Origin: Spirochaetales bacterium
Lineage (GTDB): Bacteria > Spirochaetota > Spirochaetia > Sphaerochaetales > Sphaerochaetaceae
Direction: 5' to 3'
Length of the DNA: 38,362 bases
Assembly (NCBI GenBank): GCA_012838275.1
Contig: DUPO01000158.1
Coordinates: 1-38,362, forward strand
Shown: positions 36,866 through 38,362 of the stretch, in pieces
How positions within the stretch are numbered: the stretch's first letter is position 1
How the letters are laid out: each line of letters begins with the position of its first letter
Program-made: the position numbers and the translations under genes
Notes under the pieces: generated by a model
Databases searched by the model: none
What the model was told of the DNA's origin: nothing
What the model saw: the letters and a program-made list of their open reading frames with translations, nothing else

Positions 36866-38128
36866 TTATAGGGTTGCATCGTCTATGGAGGGTGAAAATT
36901 CTACTTCTTCAACCCTATTACCCTGCATTTTCATGATCCTGAAGGTCCCTATGGGGGCCTGAAGCACATCGTCGACCTCAGGGATATCCCCGGTAAGGCT
37001 CATCAGGTAGGCCGCTACGGTACTGGTTCTTGCCCCTTCATGCTCATAGTGCAGGGAGAGTTCGTCGACAAGTTGGAGAAAAGGTGTGTCAGCCATGACC
37101 AGGTAGGTCCCCGGTCTCAGCTCCTGTTCCACTATCCTGTCGGGATAGCGTCGTTCATGTTCGTCATACAGTTCACCGAAGAGTTGCTCCGCCACATCCT
37201 CCATGGTCACCACCCCGCTGAAACCGCCGTACTCGTCAAGCACAATGGCAAGCTGCAGGCGGTCCTTCTTGAAGAGATAGAATACATCATCGAGATGCAT
37301 CTGTTCGGGAACGAAGAGCGGCTTGAGCATGATGGATGTAATGTTTTTGTCCTGTTTTTTTGCCAATTGGGCTCGCAGGATATCCCTCACCAGTACGATT
37401 CCGATGATGTCCTCAATGTTCTCGTGGTAAATGGGGATGCGCGAGTAGCCGGAGCGGACGATGGAAGGGAACGCCTCCCCGATGGTAAGGCTGTCACTTA
37501 TGCAGAATACGCCGGTCCTGTGGCTCATGATGGTCTTTACCTGGGTGTCGCTGAATTGGATCGCCCTTTGCATGAGGTCTGACTCATACTGGTCCACCAG
37601 CCCGTAGTCCTCGGCGGCCCCTACCATATGGCGGACACCCTCGGTTGTGATGGCCGGATCGGTATTTTTGGCGAATATCCTGGTTATGAGGTGTGAGAAG
37701 TGGATCAGCAGCCAGATCAGAGGGTAGAGGATGATGGTCAGCATCTTGATGGGGTATGCCATGAAGGTGGCGATCTTCATGTTGTGGTTCATTGCTATCT
37801 GCTTGGGGGTTATCTCGCCAAAGATCAGGATGACGATGGTAAGGATCCCTGTCGCATACCCAACGGCACTGTTGGAAAACAGGTCGATCGCATAGGTGGT
37901 CACCAGGGCGGATACGCTGATGTTTACCACATTGTTACCCACCAGGACGGTGGTAATGAGAATGTCGTGTTTTTGGCTGAGCTCGTACGCCATGCGGGCG
38001 CTACGGCTTCTTTTGTTTTGCAGTGTCCTGTGTTGCATGAGGGAAAGGGAGGTAAAGGCTGTCTCCGTTGCGGAAAACATGGCCGATAGGAGAAGCAACA
38101 CAAAAATAGCTATCAGGTGTGTGCTCAT
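36866..38128 (-). CDS. CNNM/CorC-HlyC family protein (DUF21, CBS pair, transporter-associated domain)
   Basis: DUF21-like N-terminus SAMFSATETAFTSL, GEITPKQIAM; CBS region GYSRIPIYHENIEDIIGIVLVRD; EYGGFSGVVTMEDVAEQLFGELYDE. ATG 38128 preferred over GTG 38134. Confidence 0.92.
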   Translation of the reverse strand: MSTHLIAIFVLLLLSAMFSATETAFTSLSLMQHRTLQNKRSRSARMAYELSQKHDILITTVLVGNNVVNISVSALVTTYAIDLFSNSAVGYATGILTIVILIFGEITPKQIAMNHNMKIATFMAYPIKMLTIILYPLIWLLIHFSHLITRIFAKNTDPAITTEGVRHMVGAAEDYGLVDQYESDLMQRAIQFSDTQVKTIMSHRTGVFCISDSLTIGEAFPSIVRSGYSRIPIYHENIEDIIGIVLVRDILRAQLAKKQDKNITSIMLKPLFVPEQMHLDDVFYLFKKDRLQLAIVLDEYGGFSGVVTMEDVAEQLFGELYDEHERRYPDRIVEQELRPGTYLVMADTPFLQLVDELSLHYEHEGARTSTVAAYLMSLTGDIPEVDDVLQAPIGTFRIMKMQGNRVEEVEFSPSIDDATL

Positions 38129-38209
38129 GAGCACAACCTAAGCATTTGAAAAAGTGGCGGGTGTTCACACGAGCACCCTGGACTAGATAACGGGTCTTCC
38201 ATAATGGGC

Positions 38210-38362
38210 CTAGTATACCAACAGCACTGCTAGGGCCGCAAGTGTAATAGTCAAATAAAGAGCATATGTTTTTGTGCCCATGCGTTTTATCCTGCTCGCA
38301 TTGAATCCACAGAAGGGGTAGAAGAATAAGAGTCCGTCGAGGATGAGTAAGGTTAGGCCAAA
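38210..38362 (-). CDS. C-terminal fragment of a membrane protein (N-terminus beyond window)
   Basis: Open minus-strand frame from window edge: FGLTLLILDGLLFFYPFCGFNASRIKRMGTKTYALYLTITLAALAVLLVY*. Confidence 0.65.
   Translation of the reverse strand, partial: FGLTLLILDGLLFFYPFCGFNASRIKRMGTKTYALYLTITLAALAVLLVY

Noticed and set aside
1-38362. CRISPR arrays, tRNA/rRNA genes, IS elements, prophage genes
   Set aside because: No direct-repeat arrays, transposase/integrase motifs or tRNA-like sequences were found on reading; the region looks like stable chromosomal backbone.

Overview
The window is a mostly ordinary, gene-dense bacterial chromosome segment. Gene content, spirochaete-type lipoprotein signals and a DUF4416 protein suggest a Sphaerochaeta-like spirochaete; this is an inference and was not tested. 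Housekeeping genes include a C-terminal processing protease, lgt, aminopeptidase P, gpmI, pth, nth, a DAHP synthase-prephenate dehydratase fusion, sdaA, leuS and a CorC/HlyC-type protein. I saw no tRNA, rRNA, CRISPR array or transposase. The most interesting items are: (1) a compact operon at about 19.1-26.6 kb encoding HcyBio/DUF39, a NIL-domain ferredoxin, a UPF0280 (ApbE-like) protein, MetH and MetF, which looks like a complete non-canonical homocysteine-to-methionine module; (2) a recurring promoter geometry (TTGACC-like -35, 17 bp spacer, -10 hexamer, then only 6-7 nt before the ATG) at several genes without a Shine-Dalgarno, predicting leaderless mRNAs; (3) an SNF2-family helicase coupled to a large unrecognised 615-aa protein; (4) a DAHP synthase-prephenate dehydratase fusion; (5) a truncated AAA+ response-regulator-like gene with a GAFTDG variant of the sigma54-contact GAFTGA loop. 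All calls come from reading the sequence; no searches were run.
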